A stretch of DNA of 64,000 bases from Flavobacteriales bacterium UBA5040 (lineage in GTDB: Bacteria; Bacteroidota; Bacteroidia; Flavobacteriales; Weeksellaceae). Made by a program: the position numbers and the translations under genes. Where the stretch lies: positions 301,199 to 365,198 of the forward strand of contig DIBY01000001.1 in NCBI GenBank assembly GCA_002415135.1, read 5' to 3'. Positions 52,907 to 61,993 of the stretch are shown here, in pieces (position 1 is the first letter of the stretch; each line of letters begins with the position of its first letter). Under the pieces are notes generated by a model. That model was given only the letters and a program-made list of their open reading frames with translations. It was not told the origin of the DNA and searched no databases.

Positions 52907-53545
52907 GTGGTCAAAAAATTCGTGAGTTTATTTTCGCTTTTTATAATTACTATTTCATTCGCACAGCAGAATGAAGAGTTTAAAATGGTGAAGAACTATT
53001 ACGATTACCAAAGGTTGATGTTGAATAAGGAATTCAAAAAGCGATTTGATCAAGAAAAGGATCCTTCCAATAAAGTTGCTGTTAGAAACGATTTCCAGGA
53101 GTTTATGGTAAAGCTGGACAGTATTCAAAATAGCGCTTTTGTCAATGCCTTGGTAAAAGTGAAAATTCGCGAAGATTTAAGCCGGTTTCAACTTCAAACG
53201 CAGCCATTAGTTTTGAATGAAAATCCGAAAAAGTCTGACTTGAATAGTAATGCCAATTATCCAGGCGGTTTTAATTTAATGAAACAGCAAATCATTGACT
53301 TGTTTTACACTGACGCTATTTTAGCCGATCAGAAAATGATGAAAACCGATTTACTATTTGTGGTTGAAAAAGATGGTTCTATAAGTTCTGTTCAAGCAGA
53401 AGGAGATAATTTTACCTTCAACCGACAGGCAGAAATAGCGCTATATCTTCTCCCTGAAAGATTTTCGCCCGCGTTTATCAATGGTACAGCGATTCGATAT
53501 AGATTTAGATTGCCCGTTGCTATGGATTTTGATTATCTTAAATAA
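52907..53545 (+). CDS. Secreted protein of unknown function
   Basis: I do not recognise this 212-aa protein. From the GTG at 52907 it begins VKKFVSLFSLFIITISFAQQ, a good signal peptide. The ATG at 52799 is rejected: it directly follows the rplY terminator and would add 36 residues before the signal peptide. The mature protein has no clear motif; a stretch such as DLLFVVEKDGSISSVQAEGDN followed by AEIALYLLPERFSPAFINGTAIRYRFRLPV near the C-terminus resembles the TonB C-terminal-domain fold seen in Bacteroidota. That likeness is weak. Confidence 0.65.
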   Translation: MVKKFVSLFSLFIITISFAQQNEEFKMVKNYYDYQRLMLNKEFKKRFDQEKDPSNKVAVRNDFQEFMVKLDSIQNSAFVNALVKVKIREDLSRFQLQTQPLVLNENPKKSDLNSNANYPGGFNLMKQQIIDLFYTDAILADQKMMKTDLLFVVEKDGSISSVQAEGDNFTFNRQAEIALYLLPERFSPAFINGTAIRYRFRLPVAMDFDYLK

Positions 53546-53583
53546 TTTTATTTGTAATAAACATTTTGTATCAATATTAATTT

Positions 53584-53591
53584 TATATTTG
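53584..53591 (+). promoter_or_regulatory. -7 box before the small barrel gene
   Basis: TATATTTG, a TAnnTTTG match 12 bp before the ATG at 53604; a TTG lies 15 bp upstream (53666 is not involved; the TTG is 53566-53568). Confidence 0.5.
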
Positions 53592-53603
53592 ATAAAAAAA
53601 TAC

Positions 53604-54149
53604 ATGAAAAAATTACTACTTATTACTTCACTCGTTTTTGCATTTAGTGCTAAAGCCCAAGAAGATTCTTCTGACAGACAAAATGATATTATGATCAGTC
53701 CAATCGAATTAATCGCAGGACCAGCTTTGAATGTTTCTTACGAAAGGCTGCTGAATAAAGATTCTGGTATTGGTATTAATGTCGCAGTTCTTTTAGACAA
53801 TAATGATGACGGCGATGGTTTGCAATCGCAAATTTCACCTTATTACCGTATGTATTTTGGTAAAAAATATGCCGCTGGATTTTTTGTAGAAGCGTTCGTA
53901 CCAATCACCATGTCAAATGATGCCATATACACGCCGTACTATGGACCGGGTTATTATGTGTCCGAATATAGATATGAAAAAAATACAACTATTGGTGCCG
54001 GAATTGGGTTTGGTGGTAAATGGGTCGCCCGAAGAAATATTATCTTCGAAGCAAGTTTAGGAATTGCCAGAAGATTTGGGATGAATTCTGAATATAGTGA
54101 TACACCAGTTACAGGAAAAGGAATGTTGGGAATCGGTTACCGTTTCTAA
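53604..54149 (+). CDS. Small outer-membrane beta-barrel-like protein
   Basis: A 181-aa protein with a signal peptide (about 1-18, ending FSAKAQ). The mature part reads as short amphipathic strands rich in Tyr, Gly and Asn (PALNVSYERLL, YYRMYFGKKYAAGFFVEAFV, TIGAGIGFGGKWVARRNIIFEASLGIARRFG) and ends MLGIGYRF with a terminal Phe. This fits an eight-strand OmpW/DUF3575-like barrel. The ATG at 53604 is chosen; a longer frame from 53481 overlaps the preceding gene. Function unknown. Confidence 0.72.
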   Translation: MKKLLLITSLVFAFSAKAQEDSSDRQNDIMISPIELIAGPALNVSYERLLNKDSGIGINVAVLLDNNDDGDGLQSQISPYYRMYFGKKYAAGFFVEAFVPITMSNDAIYTPYYGPGYYVSEYRYEKNTTIGAGIGFGGKWVARRNIIFEASLGIARRFGMNSEYSDTPVTGKGMLGIGYRF

Positions 54150-54169
54150 GCATTGAAAATATTTTAGAA

Positions 54170-54199
54170 AAAGGTTTAGTTTTGCACTGAACCTTTTTT
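54170..54199 (+). terminator. Terminator of the small barrel gene
   Basis: Stem AAAGGTTTAGT (54170-54180) / ACTGAACCTTT (54186-54196) with one G-U pair, followed by T residues. Confidence 0.78.
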
Positions 54200-54238
54200 T
54201 ATTTAAAGTTTACAATCTAACAACTCAAAAACCTCACT

Positions 54239-54670
54239 ATGTTTACCGACGAATATTATATGAAGATGGCGCTGCAGGAAGCCCAGATTGCGTTTGAACA
54301 AGATGAGGTGCCGATCGGCTGCATCATTGTTGCTAATGATAGAATTTTGGCGAAGGCTCATAATTTGACGGAAGCCTTAAATGACGTAACTGCCCACGCA
54401 GAAATGCAGGCGATCACTTCTGCCGCTAATTATCTTGGTGGGAAATATCTGCAAAATTGCACCATGTATGTCACGCTTGAACCTTGCGTGATGTGTGCGG
54501 GAGCTTTAAACTGGTCCCAGATTTCAAAAGTAGTGATTGGTGCTCGAGATGAGCAACGTGGTTTTATCAATAAATCTTTAACGCTTCATCCAAAAACAGA
54601 AATTGTTTTGGGCGTAATGGAGCATGAATGTTCGTTGATTGTGAAAGAGTTTTTTAAAAACAAGCGATAA
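54239..54670 (+). CDS. tadA: tRNA-specific adenosine deaminase / nucleoside deaminase TadA
   Basis: Zinc deaminase of 143 aa, expected to convert A34 to inosine in tRNA-Arg(ACG). The HAE motif (His53, Glu55) in TAHAEMQAI and the PCxxC motif (Cys83, Cys86) in LEPCVMCAGAL bind zinc and provide the proton shuttle. Length fits TadA; a guanine-deaminase specificity cannot be excluded without comparison. It is convergent with coaX, with a heptamer repeat in between. Confidence 0.93.
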   Translation: MFTDEYYMKMALQEAQIAFEQDEVPIGCIIVANDRILAKAHNLTEALNDVTAHAEMQAITSAANYLGGKYLQNCTMYVTLEPCVMCAGALNWSQISKVVIGARDEQRGFINKSLTLHPKTEIVLGVMEHECSLIVKEFFKNKR

Positions 54671-54755
54671 TGAATTTTCTCTTGTGAATTTATTCGAGTG
54701 AATTTCCGTTGGAATCAAATTTTTAAAAGTGAATTTTATTTTCGAAATTCTGTAA

Positions 54756-54810
54756 ATTGACCATTGACCATTGACCATTGACCATTGACCATTGACCATT
54801 GACCATTGAC
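54756..54810. repeat. Heptanucleotide tandem repeat (ATTGACC)n
   Basis: Seven perfect ATTGACC units (54756-54804) plus a partial eighth ending ATTGAC. It is located between the convergent tadA and coaX genes and just 5 bp downstream of the coaX stop. The minus-strand reading (GGTCAAT)n gives an apparent frame of MVNGQWS repeats, which I regard as non-coding. A plausible slippage-prone satellite. Confidence 0.95.
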
Positions 54811-54814
54811 TTTT

Positions 54815-55576
54815 TTACAAATCCTGCCCTAAATAATACAATCCTTTCAAAGTATGCAAGCGATCTGCAATTTGTATTTTATCCGTTAAAGGCTTGTAAA
54901 CATGAGAAACACCACCAGTTGCAATCACAAAGCAATCATCTTTAACTTCGTCATTGATACGATCTACAAAACCTTCAACCATTCCTAAATAACCGTAAAC
55001 CATTCCACTTTGCATGCAGGAAACCGTATCTAAACCAAGTACCGATTTGGGTTTAATTAATTCGATTTCTGGCAATTGAGCGGTATCGTGAATTAAAGAA
55101 TTCAAGGCGGTAATAATTCCCGGAGCGATAATTACGCCGATGGTTTCGCCACTTTCATTAATGCAACTTGCAGTCAAGGCAGTTCCGAAATCAAAAACAA
55201 TTTTCTTCTTATCAGCGGGATAAAGATGATGTGCTGCAACCAAGTTCGCATAAATATCAGTTCCCATCTGTTTTGATTTTGGCTGAACTCCAGATGGAGT
55301 CGTACGATCGACGATGATGGGTTTTTTATTATGAATTTTCTGAATGGCTCGGCTAACATCGTAAGTCAACTGCGGCACTACTGAACCGATGATGATCTTT
55401 TCAATTTTATCAGCTTCAATACGATGGGTCTGATACATCATCATGAACTGCATCTGCATCTCGTCGCTGGTTCTGTAGGGTTTGGTATTCAGAATCCAGG
55501 AAATATCGCAATTATCATCATCAAACAAACCGAATCTGATATTGGTATTTCCTATATTAATTACGATGGACTTCAT
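54815..55576 (-). CDS. coaX: Type III pantothenate kinase
   Basis: First step of coenzyme A synthesis. It has 253 aa, the usual size. ASKHA-fold motifs are INIGNTNIRFGLFDD (phosphate 1), SVVPQLTYDV, MGTDIYANLVAAHH and the FDFGTALTASCI block with the catalytic Asp, plus ATGGVSHVY at the end. Type III enzymes are insensitive to CoA feedback and use potassium. The start lies 48 bp from the stop of the upstream M1 peptidase gene on the same strand. Confidence 0.95.
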   Translation of the reverse strand: MKSIVINIGNTNIRFGLFDDDNCDISWILNTKPYRTSDEMQMQFMMMYQTHRIEADKIEKIIIGSVVPQLTYDVSRAIQKIHNKKPIIVDRTTPSGVQPKSKQMGTDIYANLVAAHHLYPADKKKIVFDFGTALTASCINESGETIGVIIAPGIITALNSLIHDTAQLPEIELIKPKSVLGLDTVSCMQSGMVYGYLGMVEGFVDRINDEVKDDCFVIATGGVSHVYKPLTDKIQIADRLHTLKGLYYLGQDL

Positions 55577-55624
55577 TTATTTTTATTTTTCCGTATGTCT
55601 CAACTACGGTTATTTATAATTCTC

Positions 55625-57469
55625 TTATTTCACTTCCACCATATTATCTTCCAGATTGATGTCTGCTAAACGTTTAGAAAAATCAATTCCCAAAGCAGAA
55701 ATCTGTGATTTATTGTAAGGAATCGTTAAAATATATTCTTTCTGAGTCCACGGCCAGTAAGGCATCGTTTGGAAATCACCGTAAATATCTTTCGTTTTCC
55801 AGGTGTGGGTCATGTTTAAAGGAATCTGAAAATTAACTACTTTTTTGTCGTTCGTTAAAATAGAGAAGTCAATAGGCATCGGAACTGATCCTTTATTCTC
55901 TAAAATTATTGTGGTAGAATTCTCTCCATATTTCACCTCTTTGATTCCGTAATCAATCGTTTTAGTAGTGTTGATCCAATAGTTTAGAAACCATTTTAAG
56001 TCCATACCAGAAATCTTTTGTGCGATATGCATAAAATCTCTATCGGTTGGATGTTTTAAATGCCATTCATTGTAAAACTCTTTCATCACTAAAGCTAAAT
56101 TCTGCTCACCCATGATATAGCCTAACTGAACTAAAAACATTTCGCCCTTGTAATAAGTGGCAAAGGAATAAGCTGTTCCGTTATCATGATGATCTCCTAA
56201 CCAACCTGCAGGTTCTTCAATTCCACGTTTGACAAAATTTCTATAGCGGTCGATACTCGTTGTAAAAGGATTTGGTTGTGGAGTTTTTGGCGGGAACAAC
56301 TGATACATAATATAATCATCGTAATAGCTGGTGAAACCTTCATCCATCCACGGACGAACGCTTTCGTTGTAAGCCATCATTTGTTGATTCCAGGAATGTC
56401 CCCCTTCGTGAACCATTAAGCCGACTAAACCATTCAAGCTTGTTGCTTCTCCTAACATCATCGTCGACATTCCGTATTCCATTCCGCCGTCACCACCTTG
56501 AATAAATGAATATGATGGATAAACATATCTTCCGTAAGTTGCATTCATGATTTGGAAAAACTTGGTTACGTATGGTTTTGCCTGTTCCCAATATTTTGTT
56601 TTCTCTGATTTTTGATATACAAAATTTACTTTGGGTCCGTCTAAAATCACAAAAGATTCGACGGTGTAATCACGGTCTGCAGCCCAGGCAAAATCGAGCA
56701 TATTTTTGGCGGTCCATTTCCAGGTCGCTTTGTCTTTTCTATCGGTTTTAATGGTCGCTTTTGCATCGTAACCTTTTACTTCTAATGGGTTTTCCAAAGT
56801 TCCGCCCGCGCCAATTACGTAATCTTTATCGATTTTGATATTGACTTCAAAATCAGAAAATGGTGCGTGAAATTCTCTTCCGATATAATCGAAAGTTGCC
56901 CAGCCGTCGTAGTCATATTCTGCAATTTTGGGATACCATTGAGTTACGGTCATGTCAATTCCTTCGCGGTTATTCCTTCCAGCACGGCGAATCTGCATCG
57001 GAATTACGGCATCCCATTCCATTGTAAATGTTGTTTTGGAATTGGCTTTAAGTGGCGTGTTCAAATAAACTTTCATCACGGTTTCCTGAATTTCAAATTT
57101 CAGATCCTTCCCGTTTTGCTTGATCCAGTGAATATTTTGGGCACCTTCTTCATTCTTTGGAATTGAAGCTAAGGTTGAAACACCATTAACTTGCAATCTC
57201 GAATCGCCGTTCTTCCCTTGACTCGCAACGCGCTGATCCATCATAGAGCCAGGTTTAAAGGCGTTCCAGTACAAATGAAAATAAACCACGTTTAATTCAT
57301 CGGGTGAATTGTTAGTGTAATTTAAAGTTTGATTTCCGTTATAGGTGAAATTTTTTGCATCTACATCAATATCCATTTTATAATTGGCGTATTGTTGATA
57401 GTAGGCATTTTTCTGTGCCGATGATAATCCGAAAAATAAAGTTAGAATAATGAGAAACCCTTTGTTCAT
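55625..57469 (-). CDS. Secreted M1-family zinc metallopeptidase
   Basis: Gluzincin aminopeptidase-like protein of 614 aa with a signal peptide (about 1-18, ending GLSSAQ). The zinc site is HEGGH (354-358) with the third ligand Glu377 in MDEGFTSYY, exactly the HExxH-x18-E spacing. The substrate-binding exopeptidase motif is GGMEYG (around 328-333) rather than the classical GAMEN, a variant common in Bacteroidota M1 proteins. The N-terminal domain is a beta-sandwich. The C-terminus has a short barrel-like domain. Probably degrades peptides in the periplasm. Confidence 0.92.
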   Translation of the reverse strand: MNKGFLIILTLFFGLSSAQKNAYYQQYANYKMDIDVDAKNFTYNGNQTLNYTNNSPDELNVVYFHLYWNAFKPGSMMDQRVASQGKNGDSRLQVNGVSTLASIPKNEEGAQNIHWIKQNGKDLKFEIQETVMKVYLNTPLKANSKTTFTMEWDAVIPMQIRRAGRNNREGIDMTVTQWYPKIAEYDYDGWATFDYIGREFHAPFSDFEVNIKIDKDYVIGAGGTLENPLEVKGYDAKATIKTDRKDKATWKWTAKNMLDFAWAADRDYTVESFVILDGPKVNFVYQKSEKTKYWEQAKPYVTKFFQIMNATYGRYVYPSYSFIQGGDGGMEYGMSTMMLGEATSLNGLVGLMVHEGGHSWNQQMMAYNESVRPWMDEGFTSYYDDYIMYQLFPPKTPQPNPFTTSIDRYRNFVKRGIEEPAGWLGDHHDNGTAYSFATYYKGEMFLVQLGYIMGEQNLALVMKEFYNEWHLKHPTDRDFMHIAQKISGMDLKWFLNYWINTTKTIDYGIKEVKYGENSTTIILENKGSVPMPIDFSILTNDKKVVNFQIPLNMTHTWKTKDIYGDFQTMPYWPWTQKEYILTIPYNKSQISALGIDFSKRLADINLEDNMVEVK

Positions 57470-57536
57470 AGTATTTTAAATTTTGAAACGGAAAGATATG
57501 AATTTTTGAATTTATGGAAAGATTTAAGCAAAGAAA

Positions 57537-57571
57537 AAACCCTTTCAGCGTTGTTTATGCTAAAAGGGTTT
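57537..57571 (-). terminator. Terminator of the phosphorylase-like gene
   Basis: Stem AAACCCTTT (57537-57545) / AAAGGGTTT (57563-57571) with extra AGC/GCT pairing inside. A T run follows on the minus strand. Confidence 0.8.
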
Positions 57572-57593
57572 GCTTTATTTCTTTAATGAAAGA

Positions 57594-59276
57594 TTATTTT
57601 TTAGAAGTCATTCCGCTTTTCAAAATTTTCTCTAAGATTCTTAAAGTGATCAGGTAAGTTGGTTTTACTCCTGTTAACCCTAATCCACCCGAAGATAGCG
57701 TAGAGCCAGTTTCTAAAGGATTATCTGACGCGTAATACGCATACATTACAAAAAGATCTTCGGAAATATGATGACGAATTTTCGAGGCAACCTGAATTGC
57801 TTTTTGATAATGTGCACCTTCCATTTCCAGTCCAATTGCTTTCCACGAAGTATCCATGAAGTATCGTAAAATATCCTTGTTCTGAAGAGAAGTTCCTAAA
57901 ACTGAAACCATTCCACCTTCGAACGCTTGGATTTCGTCATCTTCGAAATCTTCTAATTTCAAAGCATTTTCAAACGGATAATTATCTGCTGTTCCTTCAA
58001 ACACGTGAGAAGTAGGGATCATAATATCTCCTTTTCCACCCATCAAGATTCCGGCTTTCCCCATAATTGAAATGGATTTCACCTTCATCGTATAGATCTC
58101 ACCGTTAAAATCGTAAGGACGTAAAAGTTCATCCATTACTTCAAAGGCCTGTTCACCGAATGCATAATCGAAAACTAAAATAACATCATCGCCAGAATAT
58201 TTCAGATCTGCAAATGGCGTATTTTTTAAATCGGTTTTAGAAAGATCGATAATTTGAACATCAATATTACTTCCGCTTTGATCATCGATATAAATTAAAC
58301 CAGCTTCCTGAGAATGTGCAAGTACTTTTTCCTGCAGGGATTTCTTGTTAGAAATCTCTTCGTACATTTTATAATCAACATCCTTCGTCGCTTTTTTTCC
58401 GATAGAGTCGTTTGCAAAAAGCATATTTTTCACAGAATGCATATTGGCTGAAATAATATGCAAAGGTCTCATCTGCAAATTATTTTCTGCTAAAACCTGC
58501 TTTACTTTGTTCGCCCATTTTTCACCAAAGAAGTGATGGCCAACTCTTTCACGAAGAATTGCCGAGAAGTGAACTTCTCTTTCTCTGATTTTTTTGTAAT
58601 CGTTAAAACTTTCGTTTCCTAAATGATAGATGATTTTGAATAACCGATCAGGATTTTCGTCATCACCGAAATTATTATAAGCATTTAAGGTTTCATCAAA
58701 TGTTCTTCCTAATAAAGAAGAAAGGTGAATCAACGCCACTTCTTTTTCTTTTCTACTGAATTTTTTATCACTCGTCGCAACATCTTCAATAATCTTCCAG
58801 GCACGGCTTGGTTTATCATTGCTTTCTGCATTAAAAGCCAAATTGCGAATTTTATCTGCTTCTATATATAAGAAGGTAAGGTGAGTCAGGATATCGTAAA
58901 TTTCGGAACGACCCAAAAGAACTTCGATGTTCATTTGATGTTCGTCGATACGATAACAGTTTCTTCTTCTCTTTTTTGGAACAATCACTTCGAAACTTCC
59001 TTTGTCGAAACCTTCATCAGAAGTAAGATGAATGAATGAACATTCCTCAATTCCTTCTGGAAGTCGATCTAGAACATAAAGAAGTCCATCTAACTCTATT
59101 TTATTAGGAACGCCCATCGTTCCATAAATTTCGGGATTGATTGTTGTAAGTAAGGACCGAAGACTTTCTCCGGAGATTCCGGCTGGTTTGAAAAAACCGC
59201 GATAGAATAAGTGACGCATAGAAACATAAAGTCTTTCGATTGCCTCAGTGGTTTCTCTTGCTCTTGAATTTACCAT
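57594..59276 (-). CDS. Uncharacterised protein with nucleoside-phosphorylase-like C-terminus (DUF6909-like)
   Basis: A 560-aa cytoplasmic-looking protein. Residues about 1-310 are helical and match no domain I recognise. The C-terminal part has elements of the nucleoside phosphorylase/nucleosidase fold: KAGILMGGKGDIMIPTSHVFE, an analogue of the Gly-rich loop and GDIVIP strand, and WKAIGLEMEGAHYQKAI, an exact EMEG motif as in PNP, UdP and AMP nucleosidase enzymes. The ATG at 59276 is chosen because a -7 box (59293-59300) overlaps the alternative GTG at 59291. I recall relatives labelled DUF6909. Activity is unproven. Confidence 0.72.
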   Translation of the reverse strand: MVNSRARETTEAIERLYVSMRHLFYRGFFKPAGISGESLRSLLTTINPEIYGTMGVPNKIELDGLLYVLDRLPEGIEECSFIHLTSDEGFDKGSFEVIVPKKRRRNCYRIDEHQMNIEVLLGRSEIYDILTHLTFLYIEADKIRNLAFNAESNDKPSRAWKIIEDVATSDKKFSRKEKEVALIHLSSLLGRTFDETLNAYNNFGDDENPDRLFKIIYHLGNESFNDYKKIREREVHFSAILRERVGHHFFGEKWANKVKQVLAENNLQMRPLHIISANMHSVKNMLFANDSIGKKATKDVDYKMYEEISNKKSLQEKVLAHSQEAGLIYIDDQSGSNIDVQIIDLSKTDLKNTPFADLKYSGDDVILVFDYAFGEQAFEVMDELLRPYDFNGEIYTMKVKSISIMGKAGILMGGKGDIMIPTSHVFEGTADNYPFENALKLEDFEDDEIQAFEGGMVSVLGTSLQNKDILRYFMDTSWKAIGLEMEGAHYQKAIQVASKIRHHISEDLFVMYAYYASDNPLETGSTLSSGGLGLTGVKPTYLITLRILEKILKSGMTSKK

Positions 59277-59292
59277 ATTGTAAAATTTCACA

Positions 59293-59300
59293 CAAATATA
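59293..59300 (-). promoter_or_regulatory. -7 box of the phosphorylase-like gene
   Basis: CAAATATA on the plus strand reads TATATTTG on the minus strand, a TAnnTTTG match 16 bp before the ATG at 59276. Confidence 0.6.
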
Positions 59301-59558
59301 AGGAATTAGTTCTTAAATGTACCGTGTTCATTAGATTGCGATTATAATTAATGTATTATTAATATTAAAACTGTTAGAATTTTTTTTATGTGAGAGATTT
59401 GATCTTAACGAACATAAGTAAGGTAATTTTTAGTTATACAGAAAATATAAAATTTATATCAAATTATATTTAATTTATCATTGACCCCAAAAAAATAGAG
59501 GCAAATGTATTTTGTTTTTATATTTTTTGTAATTTTACCCCACCAAAAATAACAAACA

Positions 59559-61757
59559 ATGTCAAGTTTAAGATTTAAAGCGTTAGAATTAATTTCTCAA
59601 AAGGATTTTAGAAAAATAAACGCAGTGGAAGTTCCCGCAAAATTATCCTCATTATTTTGTGAAAACGTATTCTCAGAAGAAACTATGAGAGAGTATTTGA
59701 CGAAAGAAGCATTTACCTCCATCCAAAATGCAATTAAAAGCGGCGTGAAAATTCAGCGTGATGTTGCCGATCAGATTGCAGTTGCCATGAAAGATTGGTC
59801 TTTAAGCAAAGGAGTTACTCATTATACACACTGGTTTCAACCGCTAACTGGATCAACGGCAGAAAAGCATGATTCCTTTTTCACTCCATTTGAAAGCGAT
59901 CGTGCAATCGACCGATTTTCTGGCGGAATGTTGATTCAACAAGAACCCGATGCTTCTTCTTTCCCAAATGGTGGAATCAGAAATACATTTGAAGCACGTG
60001 GTTATACCGCTTGGGATCCTACCTCTCCGGCATTTATTATGGGAACGACTCTTTGTATTCCATCTATCTTTATTTCTTACACCGGTGAAACATTAGATTA
60101 TAAAGCACCTTTGCTACGAGCTTTAAATGCTGTAGATGAAGCTGCGACCGATATTTGCCGTTCTTATTTTGATAAGAATGTAACTAAAGTTAGTCCGACT
60201 CTCGGTTGGGAACAAGAATATTTCCTAGTTGACTCTGCCTTGTATAATTCAAGACCAGATTTAGTGATTACAGGAAAAACGCTTTTAGGGCATTCTCCTG
60301 CAAAAGGTCAGCAATTAGATGATCATTATTTTGGGTCAATTCCTACTCGCGTTATGAATTTCATGAAAGAGTTAGAAATCAAATCAATTCAATTGGGGAT
60401 TCCTGTAACGACTAGACATAATGAAGTTGCTCCAAATCAGTTCGAATTGGCGCCAATGTTCGAGGAAGTTAACGTGGCGGTAGATCACAACTCCTTATTA
60501 ATGGATTTAATGGCGAGAGTTGCGCACAAACATCACTTCCATATATTATTTCATGAAAAACCATTTGCTGGTGTAAACGGAAGTGGGAAACACAATAACT
60601 GGAGTTTAGCAACAGATACGGGCGAGAATCTTTTGAGTCCAGGAAAAAATCCTAAAAAGAATTTACAGTTCTTAACCTTCTTCGTGAATACTTTAAAAGC
60701 GGTTCATGATTATGCAGATTTATTAAGAGTAAGTATTGCGTCTGCTGGAAATGATCACAGACTTGGAGCGAACGAAGCGCCACCTGCGATTATCTCTGCA
60801 TTTATCGGTTCTCAACTTTTCGGAGTTCTAGAAGAGCTGGAAAAAGTAAAAGACGGAAAACTATCTCCCGAAGAAAAAACAGATCTCAAATTAAATGTTG
60901 TTGGTAAAATTCCTAATATCTTACTAGATAATACCGACAGAAATAGAACTTCGCCTTTTGCCTTTACTGGAAATAAATTTGAAATCAGAGCAGTTGGTTC
61001 CTCAGCGAACTGTGCCGAAGTAATGACTGTGATGAATGCCATTGCAGCGAAGCAGTTTAAAATGTTCAAACAAGAAGTTGATGCCTTGGTTGAAGATGGC
61101 TTAAAGAAAGACGAAGCGATCTTTAACGTATTAAGAGAATACATCAAGGTGTCTAAAAACATTATGTTTGAAGGCGATGGTTATTCTGCGGAGTGGGAGG
61201 TTGAAGCAGCGAAGAGAGGTTTAAATAATTTGAAAACGACTCCGCAAGCTCTAAGCAGAGAGTTGGATCCGAAATTCATCGCGCTTTACGAAGAACTTGG
61301 GATTTATACCCACCGCGAAATGGAAGCTCGTAATGAAATTAAACTGGAAAAATATTCGACCACTATTGCTATTGAAGCCAGAGTAATCGCTGATATCGCA
61401 CGAAATCATATTATTCCATGTGCTTTGAATTATCAAAACAGATTGATCGAGAATGTGAAAGGTTTGAAAGAAATTTTTGATAAAACAGAATTTCAAACTT
61501 TAGCTAAGGAGCAGATGAGTTTGATCAGAGATATTTCTGGTCACGTTAGTATTATCAAACTGGAAGTAGAAAACCTGCTTGTAGCAATTCAAAATGCCAA
61601 ATCAAAAGATAGCTCCAAAGAAATGGCTGAGTCGTTCTGTGAGGAAGTGATTCCATTCTTTGCTAAAATTAGAAACTCATCTGATGAATTAGAAATGATG
61701 GTTGACGATGAGCTTTGGCCATTGACGAAATACAGAGAACTGTTGTTCACGAGATAG
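59559..61757 (+). CDS. glnA: Type III glutamine synthetase (GlnN)
   Basis: ATP-dependent glutamate-ammonia ligase of 732 aa, the large GSIII form seen in Bacteroidota and cyanobacteria. Family-specific blocks include THYTHWFQPLTGSTAEKHDSF, GWEQEYFLVD, TRHNEVAPNQFELAP, KPFAGVNGSGKHNNWSLAT and the NRTSPFAFTGNKFEIRAVGSSANCAE region. GSIII lacks the adenylylation site of GSI, so it is regulated at other levels. A PII gene or ntr genes are absent here. A 267-bp upstream gap, AT-rich, holds no gene. A terminator follows. Confidence 0.97.
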   Translation: MSSLRFKALELISQKDFRKINAVEVPAKLSSLFCENVFSEETMREYLTKEAFTSIQNAIKSGVKIQRDVADQIAVAMKDWSLSKGVTHYTHWFQPLTGSTAEKHDSFFTPFESDRAIDRFSGGMLIQQEPDASSFPNGGIRNTFEARGYTAWDPTSPAFIMGTTLCIPSIFISYTGETLDYKAPLLRALNAVDEAATDICRSYFDKNVTKVSPTLGWEQEYFLVDSALYNSRPDLVITGKTLLGHSPAKGQQLDDHYFGSIPTRVMNFMKELEIKSIQLGIPVTTRHNEVAPNQFELAPMFEEVNVAVDHNSLLMDLMARVAHKHHFHILFHEKPFAGVNGSGKHNNWSLATDTGENLLSPGKNPKKNLQFLTFFVNTLKAVHDYADLLRVSIASAGNDHRLGANEAPPAIISAFIGSQLFGVLEELEKVKDGKLSPEEKTDLKLNVVGKIPNILLDNTDRNRTSPFAFTGNKFEIRAVGSSANCAEVMTVMNAIAAKQFKMFKQEVDALVEDGLKKDEAIFNVLREYIKVSKNIMFEGDGYSAEWEVEAAKRGLNNLKTTPQALSRELDPKFIALYEELGIYTHREMEARNEIKLEKYSTTIAIEARVIADIARNHIIPCALNYQNRLIENVKGLKEIFDKTEFQTLAKEQMSLIRDISGHVSIIKLEVENLLVAIQNAKSKDSSKEMAESFCEEVIPFFAKIRNSSDELEMMVDDELWPLTKYRELLFTR

Positions 61758-61780
61758 ACAGCATTTTCTTATAAAATTAT

Positions 61781-61805
61781 AAAGCCCTATTTGTAGGGCT
61801 TTTTT
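61781..61805 (+). terminator. Terminator of glutamine synthetase
   Basis: Perfect 9-bp stem AAAGCCCTA / TAGGGCTTT closed by a TTTG loop, followed by T5. Confidence 0.88.
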
Positions 61806-61896
61806 GTTGTCTTAAAAGATTGGTCTTCAAGTCTGATAGAGGAATCCAATATTGTCGATAGATTAAAAGTATAAATGTTAACAAATCTTAATTTAA

Positions 61897-61929
61897 ATAA
61901 AAAAGCAATCCCTTAAATAAAGGGATTGC
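61897..61929 (-). terminator. Orphan terminator-like hairpin on the minus strand
   Basis: Perfect 10-bp stem GCAATCCCTT (61905-61914) / AAGGGATTGC (61920-61929) with a 5-nt loop. On the minus strand it is followed by a long T run (plus strand AAATAAAAAAGC). There is no minus-strand gene upstream of it in the window; a short RNA transcribed from about 61.95-62.1 kb on the minus strand would fit. Confidence 0.5.
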
Positions 61930-61993
61930 AAGGATTATTCTTTTAACATTATAAAAAATACTGTTAAAATGTGTTAAAGTATCAACTCCGATA

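Noticed and set aside
54578..54799. Minus-strand frame with MVNGQWS repeats
   Set aside because: The repeat is just the reading of the heptamer satellite; the rest lies antisense to tadA.
54756..54810. Heptamer array as a CRISPR
   Set aside because: Units are 7 bp, head to tail with no spacers and no cas genes in the window.
55591..55609. Hairpin CCGTA/TACGG between coaX and the M1 gene
   Set aside because: Only 5 bp of stem and no T run on the minus strand, so not called as a terminator.
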